A DNA stretch of 64,000 nucleotides, taken from contig SPEL01000003.1 in the NCBI GenBank assembly GCA_009360885.1, positions 1 to 64,000 on the forward strand, given 5' to 3'. The notes beneath the pieces are model-generated. The model saw only the letters and a list, made by a program, of their open reading frames with translations, was not told where the DNA came from and ran no database searches. Source of the stretch: Sphingobium sp. (GTDB lineage Bacteria > Pseudomonadota > Alphaproteobacteria > Sphingomonadales > Sphingomonadaceae). Shown here in pieces: positions 43,212 through 51,458 of this stretch. The translations under genes and the position numbers were made by a program. Positions within the stretch are counted from its first letter, which is position 1. Every line of letters begins with the position of its first letter.

Positions 43212-43502
43212 TCAGATCAATTCATCCACGGTGATATTCAGCGCCTCTGCCAATTTCTTGACCGTCGCAACAGATCCCGCCTTAATACCGCTTTCGATAT
43301 TCGCAATCTGAACCCGGTTCACACCGGATGCATCGGCCAGCGCCATTTGCGTCATGCCGCGCACATCGCGCCAAACGCGCAAAGGATTTTCACCAGCGAT
43401 GATCCGGCCCACATATTCGGCAGGCAGCAATTCATCATCGCCCGTTTCCAATGCGACCTTTGCCCGATCATAGGCGCGCAGATCGGTGATTGCCTTATCC
43501 AT
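43212..43502 (-). CDS. XRE-family antitoxin-like regulator
   Basis: 96 residues from ATG 43502. C-terminal helix-turn-helix: GMTQMALADASGVNRVQIANIESGIKAGSVATVKKLAEAL; N-terminal region (DRAKVALETGDDELLPAEYVGRIIAGENPL) resembles antitoxins of the type that pair with RelE-like toxins. Overlaps the NadS-like gene by 8 bases. A second antitoxin for one toxin is unusual. Confidence 0.75.
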   Translation of the reverse strand: MDKAITDLRAYDRAKVALETGDDELLPAEYVGRIIAGENPLRVWRDVRGMTQMALADASGVNRVQIANIESGIKAGSVATVKKLAEALNITVDELI

Positions 43503-43785
43503 GATCCGCCAACATTTTCGCGATGGTATCAGCATCCTTTTGAATGAGCGCCAGCAATGCCCGTGCTGGGGCATCCGGCAGGCGGCGTTGCTGTTCCCAT
43601 TCCTGCAATGTGCGGGCGGGCAGATGGAAGCGATCAGCAAAGGCCTTTTGTGTCAGGCCTGTTCTTTTCCGCAGCGCCTTCACATCAACAGGTTCATGGG
43701 TGACATAGCCATCCCGCGCACCTTCCTGATACGCCTTTACCTCACCCATGGCGCGTTTCAGGCTTTCAAAATCTTCCTTATTCAT
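43495..43785 (-). CDS. NadS/HigA-type antitoxin
   Basis: 96 residues: DVKALRKRTGLTQKAFADRFHLPARTLQEWEQQRRLPDAPARALL is the NadS-family helix-turn-helix. Start overlaps the toxin stop by 4 bases (ATGA), toxin-first order as in higBA. Should neutralise the toxin and repress the operon. Confidence 0.85.
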   Translation of the reverse strand: MNKEDFESLKRAMGEVKAYQEGARDGYVTHEPVDVKALRKRTGLTQKAFADRFHLPARTLQEWEQQRRLPDAPARALLALIQKDADTIAKMLADHG

Positions 43786-44096
43786 TTGCCTTTTCCTTTC
43801 CGCAGATCATTCTTCTGTGCGTCTGTCAGATTGGCTTGTTTACCCTTGGTGATAACGGTCATCAGGTAAACCGGGTTTTGGGCGGTGGTGTAATAGGTAA
43901 TTACGCGATAGCCGCCTGATTTCCCCTTGCCGTCTTTGGCAATACGCACTTTGCGGCAACCGCCGGTTCCCGGTATGATATCCCCCGCCTCTGGATTAGC
44001 GGCAATGAAATCAACGGTGTTTTTCCGTTCATCATCAGTCATGCCCGCTTTTTTAGAGGCGGTGAGATATTCAGGGGTTTCGACTACCGTTTGCAT
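43782..44096 (-). CDS. RelE/HigB-type toxin
   Basis: 104 residues with the RelE-superfamily pattern of PF06296-type toxins: TPEYLTASKKAGMTDDERKN, then GDIIPGTGGCRKVRIAKDGKGKSGGYRVITYYT and VYLMTVITKGKQANLTDAQKNDL. Members cleave mRNA at the ribosome. First gene of the operon; two repeats and a -10 box lie upstream. Confidence 0.88.
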   Translation of the reverse strand: MQTVVETPEYLTASKKAGMTDDERKNTVDFIAANPEAGDIIPGTGGCRKVRIAKDGKGKSGGYRVITYYTTAQNPVYLMTVITKGKQANLTDAQKNDLRKGKGK

Positions 44097-44098
44097 AT

Positions 44099-44154
44099 GC
44101 CATTATATACGGCAATGACGGATAAAGCGCAAGAATAAAATACGGCATTGACGG
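44099..44154 (-). promoter_or_regulatory. Toxin-antitoxin promoter with two operator repeats
   Basis: On the plus strand ATACGGCAATGACGG (44107-44121) and ATACGGCATTGACGG (44140-44154) are direct repeats 33 bp apart, differing at one base. On the minus strand TATAAT overlaps the proximal one, about 10 bases before the toxin ATG. Placement suits antitoxin autoregulation; the very short distance could mean a leaderless or nearly leaderless toxin mRNA. Confidence 0.6.
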
Positions 44155-44158
44155 ACAT

Positions 44159-44177
44159 TTGTGCAATTATTGCACAA
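44159..44177. repeat. 19-bp perfect palindrome between gene D and the toxin operon
   Basis: TTGTGCAAT-T-ATTGCACAA, just beyond the stop codon of gene D. No T run, so a protein-binding site is more likely than a terminator. Function unknown. Confidence 0.6.
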
Positions 44178-44178
44178 G

Positions 44179-45285
44179 TTACCCCAACGCCTCCAGCATC
44201 AGGCTCGTTCTGCTGCCGCCGGAACCGTCCATGCTGTGGGTGCATTCCGCGACCACCCATTTATGGCCGTTAATTTCGGGCTTGAACCCGGTCAGGGTGA
44301 TGGGCCGTTCCGGGAAAATATCGGGGCGGCCATAGGGCAGATTGACCGTGCATTTTGCCTTAGATCGGGAAAGGCGGCTATTTTCGGCGGCGGCGGCCTG
44401 TTTCGCGGCCTCCTCACTGGCGTAGACCTTGCGCAGACGCTTGGCCTTGCCCTCCCCGCCACCATCAACCGTGACGCTCTTGCGCGTGCCGGTTTTCTTG
44501 TCGTGCCAGCGGGCAGACACCCCGGCGCGATCATCCTGATCTACCCGGCTATAATCAACATCAACCGTCTGGCTGCGATCAATGGTTTCGGTTGGCAGTT
44601 GGGTGCCGCTGGCGGTTTTGCCGCTGCCGATGGGCGCAAAAATCAATGTGCCGGCCTTTACCGTGGCAACCGCGTCAAAGCGTTTCCCCAGCGCCCGGAG
44701 TAACGCGGCATCAGATTTCGCGCCGCTGCCCAAAGCGGGAATCGTCTTTGCCCCCAGCGCGGCATCAATCTGTGGTTTCAGGCCATTGTCACCGGCGATG
44801 GCCCCCACAATATCCTTTACCGTTTTGCCGACAAATGACCGTTCCCGGCGGACGCGAAAGGCGTCCGTCATGTCGGCGGATCTGGCGCGAATGGTTATCT
44901 GATCTGGCGGGCCTTTCCAGCTCGCCTCATCCACCTTGTAGGTGCCTTTATCCGTCATTCCGGTGGGCAGGCCGGTCCCCTGACGCCATCCCATTTCGAC
45001 CTTTAGCGTTGCGCCCTTGGGCGGAATATCCAGCAACCCATCCATGTCATGCAGGGTAAGGTCCATCTGATCGGCCTCCTCCCCCCGCTTTTCCGAAATG
45101 GAGAGGGAGAGCAGGCGCGGGTTGATTTTATCGGTAAGATCAACGCCATTCAGCGTTACGGCCCATGCGGCGATGGGCATTTTATATTTTTCGGTGGTGG
45201 TGACGGCCTGCGATTCCGGCGCGGCTTCGCCAGCGGCGGCGGCCTCCTGACTATCCCACCAGAGAGGATCAAGATTTGTCGTCAT
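44179..45285 (-). CDS. D: Phage late control protein D / baseplate hub (P2 gpD)
   Basis: 368 residues. Begins its fold with IAAWAVTLNGVDLTDKINPR and has the hub pattern (VEMGWRQGTGLPTGMTDKGTYKVDE, RARSADMTDAFRVRRERSFVGKTV) of the gpD family; ends GHKWVVAECTHSMDGSGG. Last gene of the V-to-D late operon, overlapping U by 4 bases. Confidence 0.92.
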   Translation of the reverse strand: MTTNLDPLWWDSQEAAAAGEAAPESQAVTTTEKYKMPIAAWAVTLNGVDLTDKINPRLLSLSISEKRGEEADQMDLTLHDMDGLLDIPPKGATLKVEMGWRQGTGLPTGMTDKGTYKVDEASWKGPPDQITIRARSADMTDAFRVRRERSFVGKTVKDIVGAIAGDNGLKPQIDAALGAKTIPALGSGAKSDAALLRALGKRFDAVATVKAGTLIFAPIGSGKTASGTQLPTETIDRSQTVDVDYSRVDQDDRAGVSARWHDKKTGTRKSVTVDGGGEGKAKRLRKVYASEEAAKQAAAAENSRLSRSKAKCTVNLPYGRPDIFPERPITLTGFKPEINGHKWVVAECTHSMDGSGGSRTSLMLEALG

Positions 45286-45659
45286 GCCGCCCGATCCAGC
45301 GCGAGAGTGAAATCAGCACGGCGGGCCACGCCATCCACAAAGAACAGATCCTGATTAAGATCCAGCTTGCGGATGAAGAAATCCCCCAGAACGAGGCCTG
45401 CACCGCTGGTCAACGTGTAGGCATCCCCCGCACCCGCCATTTCGCGGATGGTGTCGAGCGCCGAATATTTGCCAATCCCTTCGCCGGGATAGAGCGCACC
45501 GGAGAGATTAAGGGTTTCTGCGCCCGGCCCCAGATATTGGCTGGCGGGCATCGCGCCAAAGCGTTCCGCTTGCGCATAACGCCATTCCCACGCCTGTTGC
45601 ATTTGTTGATAGGGCAGTGTCCCTATCTCAAACACAAACATATCAAGGGCCATTAGCAT
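45282..45659 (-). CDS. U: Phage tail protein U (P2 gpU, tail terminator)
   Basis: 125 residues; MFVFEIGTLPYQQMQQAWEWRYAQAERFG and LNLSGALYPGEGIG are typical of gpU, which caps the tail tube. The start overlaps the stop of the tape measure gene. Confidence 0.9.
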   Translation of the reverse strand: MLMALDMFVFEIGTLPYQQMQQAWEWRYAQAERFGAMPASQYLGPGAETLNLSGALYPGEGIGKYSALDTIREMAGAGDAYTLTSGAGLVLGDFFIRKLDLNQDLFFVDGVARRADFTLALDRAA

Positions 45660-47857
45660 CAGTCGTCATCCCTATAGCTGGATCGTTTGGCGGCGGCGGC
45701 CTTGGCGGCCTCTGCCTGCAATGCGGCCTGCACGGCGGCGGCGATTTCCTGCGCGTTCTGGCCCGGCGCGGCGTTAATGGTGATGGAGATATTGCCAATT
45801 TGCATCGGGGCGGCCCCTGCCCCGGCCTGTGAGGAATAGGCCGAACGTGGTGCCATTTGTGATGGCGCGGCGAAGCTGGCAGTTGCCATGCTGGCCCCGG
45901 CCACCCCGGCGGCCATGACGCGGGCAGCACGGATGGGCGCGCCCCGGCCATCATCAATGCCGCTCGCCAGCCCATCGGTGATGTATCCGCCCATGCTCAT
46001 CATCAGCCGCGAGGGTGATTTGATGCCAAAGAAATTCTTGAACGCAGTGACGCCGCGCCGGGCAATATCAATCAGCCGGTTGGCAAGGGCCGTGGGCGAC
46101 AGGACATTCAAGAGGCCCTGCATCAAATTGCTACCCATCGACCGAAACCATTCAGGAAGGCCGGAAAACCAGCCCTTTATCTTCGCAACGGCATCCATGA
46201 AGGTGGTCGATATGGTGTCCCAATGCTTATAAATCAGGTAACCGGCCACCCCCAGCGCCGCCGCAATGGCTGCGATAGCCCAGACAGGCAGGCCCAATGC
46301 CCCCGCCACGGCGATGGCCGCGCCCTTGATAAAGCCGAAAATGCTAACCAGCATCGGGCCATTTGTGGCAATCAGCCTGAAAACAGTGCCGAACGGCCCC
46401 AGCAACAGCCCCAGCCCGAATTTCAGTGCGCCAAGGCCAGTGACCAGCCCCACGACCGCACCATAAATCATCACCAAGCCTTGCGTCAGGCCGGGATTTT
46501 CCTTCATCCACGCCCGCACATTTCCGGCGATTTCGACAAATTTATGCGATGCGGCAGTGATGATAGGCAAAAGGACGTTGCCCAATTCGATATTGATGGC
46601 CGTTGCCGCATTTTTGGCGAGGCCCAGCGCCCCTTCCGTCTTGTTGATTGCGGCCAGAAATTCGGCATTCATGGAGCCTGCATATTGGCTCTTATCCCCG
46701 ATCATCTGGAAATTCTTTTGCAGCTGATCAAGGTTGGTCAGCATCGGCGCGATGGCAGAGACGCTTTCGGATCCGAATAGCTGGGTGAGCATGGATGATT
46801 GCTGTGCCTTGGGCAACTTGGCAATCCGGCGCAATATATCATCAATGGCCCCGCCCGCGTCCTTTTGCATGGCCTCCGATACTTTGACAGCATCCAGACC
46901 GAGGGCAGCGAATGCCTTGCTCTGTGATTTTGTGGCGGCCCCGCCCTTGGTCATTGCCAGCATGAAGTTCTTAATGCCGGTGGCCGCGACTTCTTCTTCA
47001 ACGCCAACGGCGGACATAACCTGTCCCATCGCCGCGATTTCATCCGCCGCCACGCCAGACACCCCGCCCAGCGCACCGATACGGGTGACGATTCCTGAAA
47101 CAGCCGCGACATTGCCGCCATAGGTGTTGGTGAGCGCATTGATTTTATCGGAAAGGGCGCGGACATCATCCTGCCCCATCGCAAAGGCCGTGCGCCATTT
47201 CGCCATCATCCCCCCGGCTTCCTCCGCCGTGGTGTCAAAGGCGACGCCCATTTTCGCCGCGTCCTCGGCAAAGGCCAGCAATTCGCCCCGCGCAACGCCT
47301 GCCCGCCCAGCCTCTGCCACGATCTGGGCAAGCCCTTCAGCCGCCATCGGGATCTTTGTCGATAGCGTCACCAGATCATCAGACATTTTCTGGAATTGTT
47401 GCGGGTTTTCAAAATCCACAACCTTGCGCACATCGGCCATGGCGCTTTCCATGCTGATAGCCTGTTTGGCGGCCAGCACACCCGGCGCAGCCATCGCCAC
47501 GCCCGTAATCATATTGGATGTGCCGGATGAACGCAGATCTGCACCGGCCTGCTGAATGGCGCTGGCGCGGGAGTTGATGTTGTTCAGCCGCGCTTGTCGT
47601 TCCATCTTTTCATTGGTGCGGGCAATCTGGTCCGCCAGATCCCGTTCGCGGTTTATCAGCCCGGTGACATTGCCGGTGGATCGTTTGGTTTCCCCCTGCA
47701 CAGCCTTCAATTCGCGGGCAAGGTCGCGGGCCTCTTGCTTCATCGCGGCCAGTTTCTGGCTACCCGATTGCCCCAGCCCGACGATATTTTTCATCGGGCC
47801 GGATAGCTGATCCTTGGTCGTAAACATCACGCGCAGGATAAGGTCTTTGTTAGCCAT
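45659..47857 (-). CDS. T: Tail tape measure protein (P2 gpT)
   Basis: 732 residues. N-terminal coiled coil (about 35-100), a TP901-type core (AMADVRKVVDFENPQQFQKM, AEGLAQIVAEAGRAGV, MGQVMSAVGVEEEVAATG), then hydrophobic segments (about 450-560) and an Ala-rich C-terminus. Sets tail length, roughly 110 nm by the usual 1.5 angstrom per residue rule. Start overlaps the E' stop (TAATG). Confidence 0.93.
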   Translation of the reverse strand: MANKDLILRVMFTTKDQLSGPMKNIVGLGQSGSQKLAAMKQEARDLARELKAVQGETKRSTGNVTGLINRERDLADQIARTNEKMERQARLNNINSRASAIQQAGADLRSSGTSNMITGVAMAAPGVLAAKQAISMESAMADVRKVVDFENPQQFQKMSDDLVTLSTKIPMAAEGLAQIVAEAGRAGVARGELLAFAEDAAKMGVAFDTTAEEAGGMMAKWRTAFAMGQDDVRALSDKINALTNTYGGNVAAVSGIVTRIGALGGVSGVAADEIAAMGQVMSAVGVEEEVAATGIKNFMLAMTKGGAATKSQSKAFAALGLDAVKVSEAMQKDAGGAIDDILRRIAKLPKAQQSSMLTQLFGSESVSAIAPMLTNLDQLQKNFQMIGDKSQYAGSMNAEFLAAINKTEGALGLAKNAATAINIELGNVLLPIITAASHKFVEIAGNVRAWMKENPGLTQGLVMIYGAVVGLVTGLGALKFGLGLLLGPFGTVFRLIATNGPMLVSIFGFIKGAAIAVAGALGLPVWAIAAIAAALGVAGYLIYKHWDTISTTFMDAVAKIKGWFSGLPEWFRSMGSNLMQGLLNVLSPTALANRLIDIARRGVTAFKNFFGIKSPSRLMMSMGGYITDGLASGIDDGRGAPIRAARVMAAGVAGASMATASFAAPSQMAPRSAYSSQAGAGAAPMQIGNISITINAAPGQNAQEIAAAVQAALQAEAAKAAAAKRSSYRDDD

Positions 47858-48033
47858 TATTTCTTTACCTCATTGACCTTGTTCCAGCGTTCCACGGCGA
47901 GGCCGTGCCAGAGCATCAGTTCTTCCCATTCCATTTCAAACAGCTTTTCCGGCGGCCAGTGCAGGATGAAGGCGATGTCGGCGATTATCGCTTCGACACT
48001 TCCTGCACCTTCTTCTTGTCCGCCTCCGTCATA
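47857..48033 (-). CDS. E': E' extension made by -1 frameshifting on gene E (P2 gpE+E')
   Basis: 58 codons in the -1 frame relative to E, open from the seven-T run at 48039-48033 to TAA at 47857. No start codon exists in this frame before the conserved part. IADIAFILHWPPEKLFEMEW and ELMLWHGLAVERWN match the GpE (E') family of P2-like phages. So it is made only as the E+E' fusion, a tail assembly chaperone needed for tape measure packing. The frameshift site is inferred from the T run. Confidence 0.85.
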   Translation of the reverse strand, partial: YDGGGQEEGAGSVEAIIADIAFILHWPPEKLFEMEWEELMLWHGLAVERWNKVNEVKK

Positions 48034-48341
48034 AAAAAACCGATGATAACCCCGGCGGCAGCGGCCATGTCCTCTGTCTCAAGATTATCGGCCTCTACCT
48101 GTGTGATGGGCGGAATGGTGATACGAGGCAGGATATCGAGTGTCGATGCGATCCGGGAATTCATCAACTCCTGTATCGACAGGCCGCGCAGTTCGCCCGA
48201 CTTTGGCTTGCGGATCGTCAATTCCGTGATCGTGGTTTCCCCGCGCACGATTGGTTCGATGAGGGTGATTTTTTCCATTTTGCGGGTGACCGGCACGCCG
48301 GTGGTAGCGGAGGTTTCAGCGGTGGTTTCGGGGGTTCCCAT
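47985..48341 (-). CDS. E: Phage tail assembly protein E (P2 gpE)
   Basis: 118 residues from ATG 48341; the frame extends to 48410 without a ribosome site. Tail assembly chaperone family (PF10109-like): ITLIEPIVRGETTITELTIRKP and GELRGLSIQELMN. Near its end the codons GGT TTT TTT ATG (T run 48039-48033) form a slippery sequence; about 1 in several ribosomes would enter E' there in P2. Confidence 0.88.
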   Translation of the reverse strand: MGTPETTAETSATTGVPVTRKMEKITLIEPIVRGETTITELTIRKPKSGELRGLSIQELMNSRIASTLDILPRITIPPITQVEADNLETEDMAAAAGVIIGFFMTEADKKKVQEVSKR

Positions 48342-48427
48342 GATGAGCCTTTCTTTGGGGATGATGGGCGGATGGATGGTCCCCGCCCCGGCGCGTCCGC
48401 TCATCTGCACACCGGGGCGAAGCTGGT

Positions 48428-48937
48428 TTAGAGGCCGAGGGCGGCGCGCTGGGCGGCCAGACGATCAACACCATTGACGACAAAGACGAGGTTCATTTCG
48501 TCCTTTTCGATCAGGGGCACGCCATCAACCGACAGTTTGTAATAGCTACAGATGGTCTTGACGGTCTGTTCGGTGTCTTCGCCCGGCTTGCCGGTGCCGG
48601 GGGCGATTTCCTGATGCCGCCCGCGCATGACAATCTCGACGCTGCGATAGCGGCCTGTGCTGTCATCCTGATACGCCCCGACGAAACGCAGCATATGCGC
48701 ATCATGTGTCGTTGCGCCAAACTGACTAAACACCAGATCGACATGGCCGCCCAGTTTCCATTCGAATTCGATCAGGTTTCCGCCCATATCAATCTGGATC
48801 GGCGCATCCATGCCCGCGCCGCGATAATCCTCAAACTGGCGCGCAAGGGTGGGAATCGTTACCTCTGACGCCAGCCCAAGGAAGCTGACGCCATCATTAT
48901 ACAAGTTCATATTTTTGAGTTTGCTGGGCAGTGCCAT
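48428..48937 (-). CDS. FII: Major tail tube protein (P2 gpFII)
   Basis: 169 residues, family length. LPSKLKNMNLYNDGVSFLGLASEVTIP at the start and YKLSVDGVPLIEKDEMNLVFVVNGVD near the end are gpFII hallmarks. Forms the inner tube. 44 bases after the sheath gene. Confidence 0.95.
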   Translation of the reverse strand: MALPSKLKNMNLYNDGVSFLGLASEVTIPTLARQFEDYRGAGMDAPIQIDMGGNLIEFEWKLGGHVDLVFSQFGATTHDAHMLRFVGAYQDDSTGRYRSVEIVMRGRHQEIAPGTGKPGEDTEQTVKTICSYYKLSVDGVPLIEKDEMNLVFVVNGVDRLAAQRAALGL

Positions 48938-48981
48938 GGCATTTTACTCCGGTAAAAGGGGTGCAGGCGGGCGACGCGGTG

Positions 48982-50133
48982 TCAGAGGCTGTCCGCGATG
49001 CTGGCATAAAATTTGTCGGTGATGCGCTGGTTGATGGCGATGCTTTCCGCCGGGGATGCTGGCGTGAAAGCATAATCGATCACGATCTTGCCATCTGACA
49101 GCGCCTCCTGCGGGTTGGCAGCGGGATCGTACCATGCTTCCGCGCCTACGATCCGCCCACCACTGCTATTATTTGGTGATTGCATCGCCCGAAACTTAGC
49201 GTTCACGCTTTCAACGATGTCTCTTATCAAGCTTGTAAAGAGGTCTTTATCCACCGCCCACACCAGCCCCTCTGCAATGGTGTCTTGCAGGATTTGCGCG
49301 GTACGAACGGCGCTCTCAAACGCAAAAAGCGGATCATCGCTGCACGTCCGGTTGCCCCAAAAACGGAACCCATCACGGCGGACAAGGGCGGTAACATCGG
49401 CATCATTGATCAGGCTGGTGTCCGTCACATCGCTGGCGAGGATCGAGAATGAACGCGGGTTGATGATGCCGGTGATGCCATTCACGGCCACGTTAGAAAT
49501 CGTCTTGTGCCAGCCTGTTTGCTGGTCAATCTTGGCGCGCAGGCCAAGGGCGCGGGCGATGGCGGAACCGTTGAAATCCGTCGCCTCCCCGTCGATCAGC
49601 ATCAATTCCCGCGCAGAAAATTGCCCGCGATAGGTGGCGATTTCGGCGGGCGTCACGCCAACCGGCTTGGCATAGGCCATGGCGCGCAGTTTTTTGGCGA
49701 TGGTCACCAGTTCGGTTGTCACCGCCTGTGTATCATGGCCCGGCACACCAAGAATACGCGGGCGCAGGCTGGTTACGCTTTCGGCGGTCAACAGGGCTTG
49801 CAGGCCGGTGCGCTGTCCGCTGGCAAGCGTGGTTCCGATGATATTATCCTCGGTCTCGTCGGCGTCCTCGCCCTCTGCCACACGCACGACGATAACCGGG
49901 GTGATGACCTGATCGGCAATGGCCTTCAGGCTGGCGGCAAGGGTGCCATCGGTCCCGGCCTTGCCCACGGCGGCGGCCAGATCGGTCACCAAAACGGCGG
50001 TGTCGAGCGGAAATGCGGTGACGTCTGCATCCTCCGCGATAGCAACCAGACCGATGACGGCGGTGGAAACATCGGTGATTGGTCGGGTGCCAGTGGTGAT
50101 TTCGTTGATTTTAATGCCGTGATAATAAGCCAT
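48982..50133 (-). CDS. FI: Contractile tail sheath protein (P2 gpFI)
   Basis: 383 residues from ATG 50133 (AAAGG upstream); the frame runs on to 50280 over gene W and is not used. MAYYHGIKINEITTGTRPIT start; GYWHK-type core replaced by GWHKTISN; FRFWGNRTCSDDPLFAFESAVRT is the family signature. Subunit of the contractile sheath. Confidence 0.95.
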   Translation of the reverse strand: MAYYHGIKINEITTGTRPITDVSTAVIGLVAIAEDADVTAFPLDTAVLVTDLAAAVGKAGTDGTLAASLKAIADQVITPVIVVRVAEGEDADETEDNIIGTTLASGQRTGLQALLTAESVTSLRPRILGVPGHDTQAVTTELVTIAKKLRAMAYAKPVGVTPAEIATYRGQFSARELMLIDGEATDFNGSAIARALGLRAKIDQQTGWHKTISNVAVNGITGIINPRSFSILASDVTDTSLINDADVTALVRRDGFRFWGNRTCSDDPLFAFESAVRTAQILQDTIAEGLVWAVDKDLFTSLIRDIVESVNAKFRAMQSPNNSSGGRIVGAEAWYDPAANPQEALSDGKIVIDYAFTPASPAESIAINQRITDKFYASIADSL

Positions 50134-50144
50134 TGATGGGCCTT

Positions 50145-50483
50145 TCAGATCGGGATGGAGAGGGAAACCGGCGTTTTTCCGGGGGTGTCGGTGCGGGTGC
50201 CGGTAATGCTGATGATGATTTTGCCGGTGCTGGCGTCTCGCGTGGCAGTGACCTGATCCAGCGCAATGCGATCTTCCCACCGGCGGATGGCACCGGCGGT
50301 GGCCGCCAGCCAGAGGATGCGGCTTTTCGCGGTAAATGGCGTGTCGATCAGATCAAACAGGCGTGACCCGAAAGTGCGGCGCATGGTGCGCGAACCAATT
50401 GGCGTGGTGAGGATACGGCCAACCGATTGCGCGATATCCGCATCGCCTGTGATGGCCGCGCCGGTGTGCTGATCCATCGTCAT
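50145..50483 (-). CDS. W: Baseplate assembly protein W (gp25-like)
   Basis: 112 residues. GPW/gp25 domain: IAQSVGRILTTPIGSRTMRRTFGSRLFDLID, then an Arg-Trp-Glu motif in RRWEDRI. Central baseplate wedge protein. Start overlaps V by 4 bases. Confidence 0.95.
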   Translation of the reverse strand: MTMDQHTGAAITGDADIAQSVGRILTTPIGSRTMRRTFGSRLFDLIDTPFTAKSRILWLAATAGAIRRWEDRIALDQVTATRDASTGKIIISITGTRTDTPGKTPVSLSIPI

Positions 50484-51004
50484 TCGGGGCCGCCCGTCTT
50501 GGCGCTGCCCGCCTGCACATTGCCATGTTTATGATTTTTCAGGCTGATGCCGCCGCCCACCACGTCTTCGCTGGCCGTGGCGGTGCCGGTAACATCCAGA
50601 TCCCCTGTGATGGTGACATTGCCCTCAATCGCGATATCACCCGGCGCAATGATGTGCAGGCCGTCCGGCAGGAATTTTATAATCAGCCCTTCGGGGCCGT
50701 GGATTTCGGGATCTTCGCCATTTGCGGGGGCGGGAAAAGCGTTGGAAAACAGGCCGCGCAGGATGACACCGCCCTCAATATCCCCTTCCGGGCAGAGCAG
50801 GATTATCTGTTCATTTTCGGATGGCGGGAACCATGTGCGGAAATCGCCAACTGCACATTCCCGCCATGGCAAGGGCGGACTGACGACTTCGCCCACCTCA
50901 ACCACCGCTTCTCCCGCCGCCAGATCAACCGAGCGCACAGTGCCAAAACGGATAAGGTCGCCAATCAGGCCATTGATATCGTCGTCTTCCATGCCTGCCA
51001 CCAT
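50480..51004 (-). CDS. V: Baseplate spike protein V (P2 gpV)
   Basis: 174 residues: OB-fold first (VRSVDLAAGEAVVEVGEVVSPPLPW), then FRTWFPPSENEQIILLCPEGD and a C-terminal beta-spike (DGLHIIAPGDIAIEGNVTIT). Metal-tipped membrane-piercing spike; the final HKHGNVQAG contains the HxH type residues that hold iron in P2 gpV. First gene of the late operon behind the 51.0-kb inverted repeat. Confidence 0.93.
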   Translation of the reverse strand: MVAGMEDDDINGLIGDLIRFGTVRSVDLAAGEAVVEVGEVVSPPLPWRECAVGDFRTWFPPSENEQIILLCPEGDIEGGVILRGLFSNAFPAPANGEDPEIHGPEGLIIKFLPDGLHIIAPGDIAIEGNVTITGDLDVTGTATASEDVVGGGISLKNHKHGNVQAGSAKTGGPE

Positions 51005-51060
51005 GCGGGCAGGCAGGCGTTATTTGTATGCGCGGCCTTTGTGGTTCCGCGCACCACAAA
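51001..51060 (-). promoter_or_regulatory. Candidate Ogr-type late promoter, copy 1 (before V)
   Basis: Perfect inverted repeat TTTGTGGT-TCCGCGC-ACCACAAA (plus strand 51038-51060). On the minus strand it is followed by CATACAAAT as possible -10 and by CGCCTGCCTGCCCGCATGG, which recurs in copy 3 at 57221-57280. Confidence 0.7.
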
Positions 51061-51068
51061 TGATGATT

Positions 51069-51458
51069 TTAAGCGGGCGCATCAGGCCAGATGATATTGG
51101 CCAGATCATCCGCCCATAAACCGGGCATGTCGCGCAAGGCTTGGCGATACGCCACCCAATTTGCCCGCGTCTCATCATCCATTGGATAATCCGGCATCAT
51201 GGCGTAATCAGACATGGACAGCAGATCATCGCGGCGACGGCGCAACCGGGCTATTTTCTCCTCTTGCGTCAGCAGGCTTTCAGGATCCACCGCGACAGGC
51301 TTGCCTTTTTTGTCGGTGGTTATCTGCTTGCCGCTCGCCTGATCGGCCATCAACGTCTCATAAAGTTTCGTGCTGATCTTTACCGCGCCAGTGGGGATGG
51401 TCAGGTGGATAGTGTCATCATAAAAACCGCTGTTTTCCGCGAAGAAATAATAGGCCAT
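51069..51458 (-). CDS. G: Tail fibre assembly protein (P2 gpG-like)
   Basis: 129 residues from ATG 51458, overlapping the fibre gene stop (TGATG). N-terminal AYYFFAENSGFYDDTIH, C-terminal RDDLLSMSDYAMMPDYPMDD and WVAYRQALRDMPG are the tail-fibre assembly chaperone pattern. Helps the upstream fibre trimerise. Confidence 0.9.
   Translation of the reverse strand: MAYYFFAENSGFYDDTIHLTIPTGAVKISTKLYETLMADQASGKQITTDKKGKPVAVDPESLLTQEEKIARLRRRRDDLLSMSDYAMMPDYPMDDETRANWVAYRQALRDMPGLWADDLANIIWPDAPA

Noticed and set aside
44159..44177. Palindrome after gene D as a fourth Ogr site
   Set aside because: Half-sites and spacing (TGT-N11-ACA, different flanks) differ from the three late-promoter repeats and no late operon starts there.
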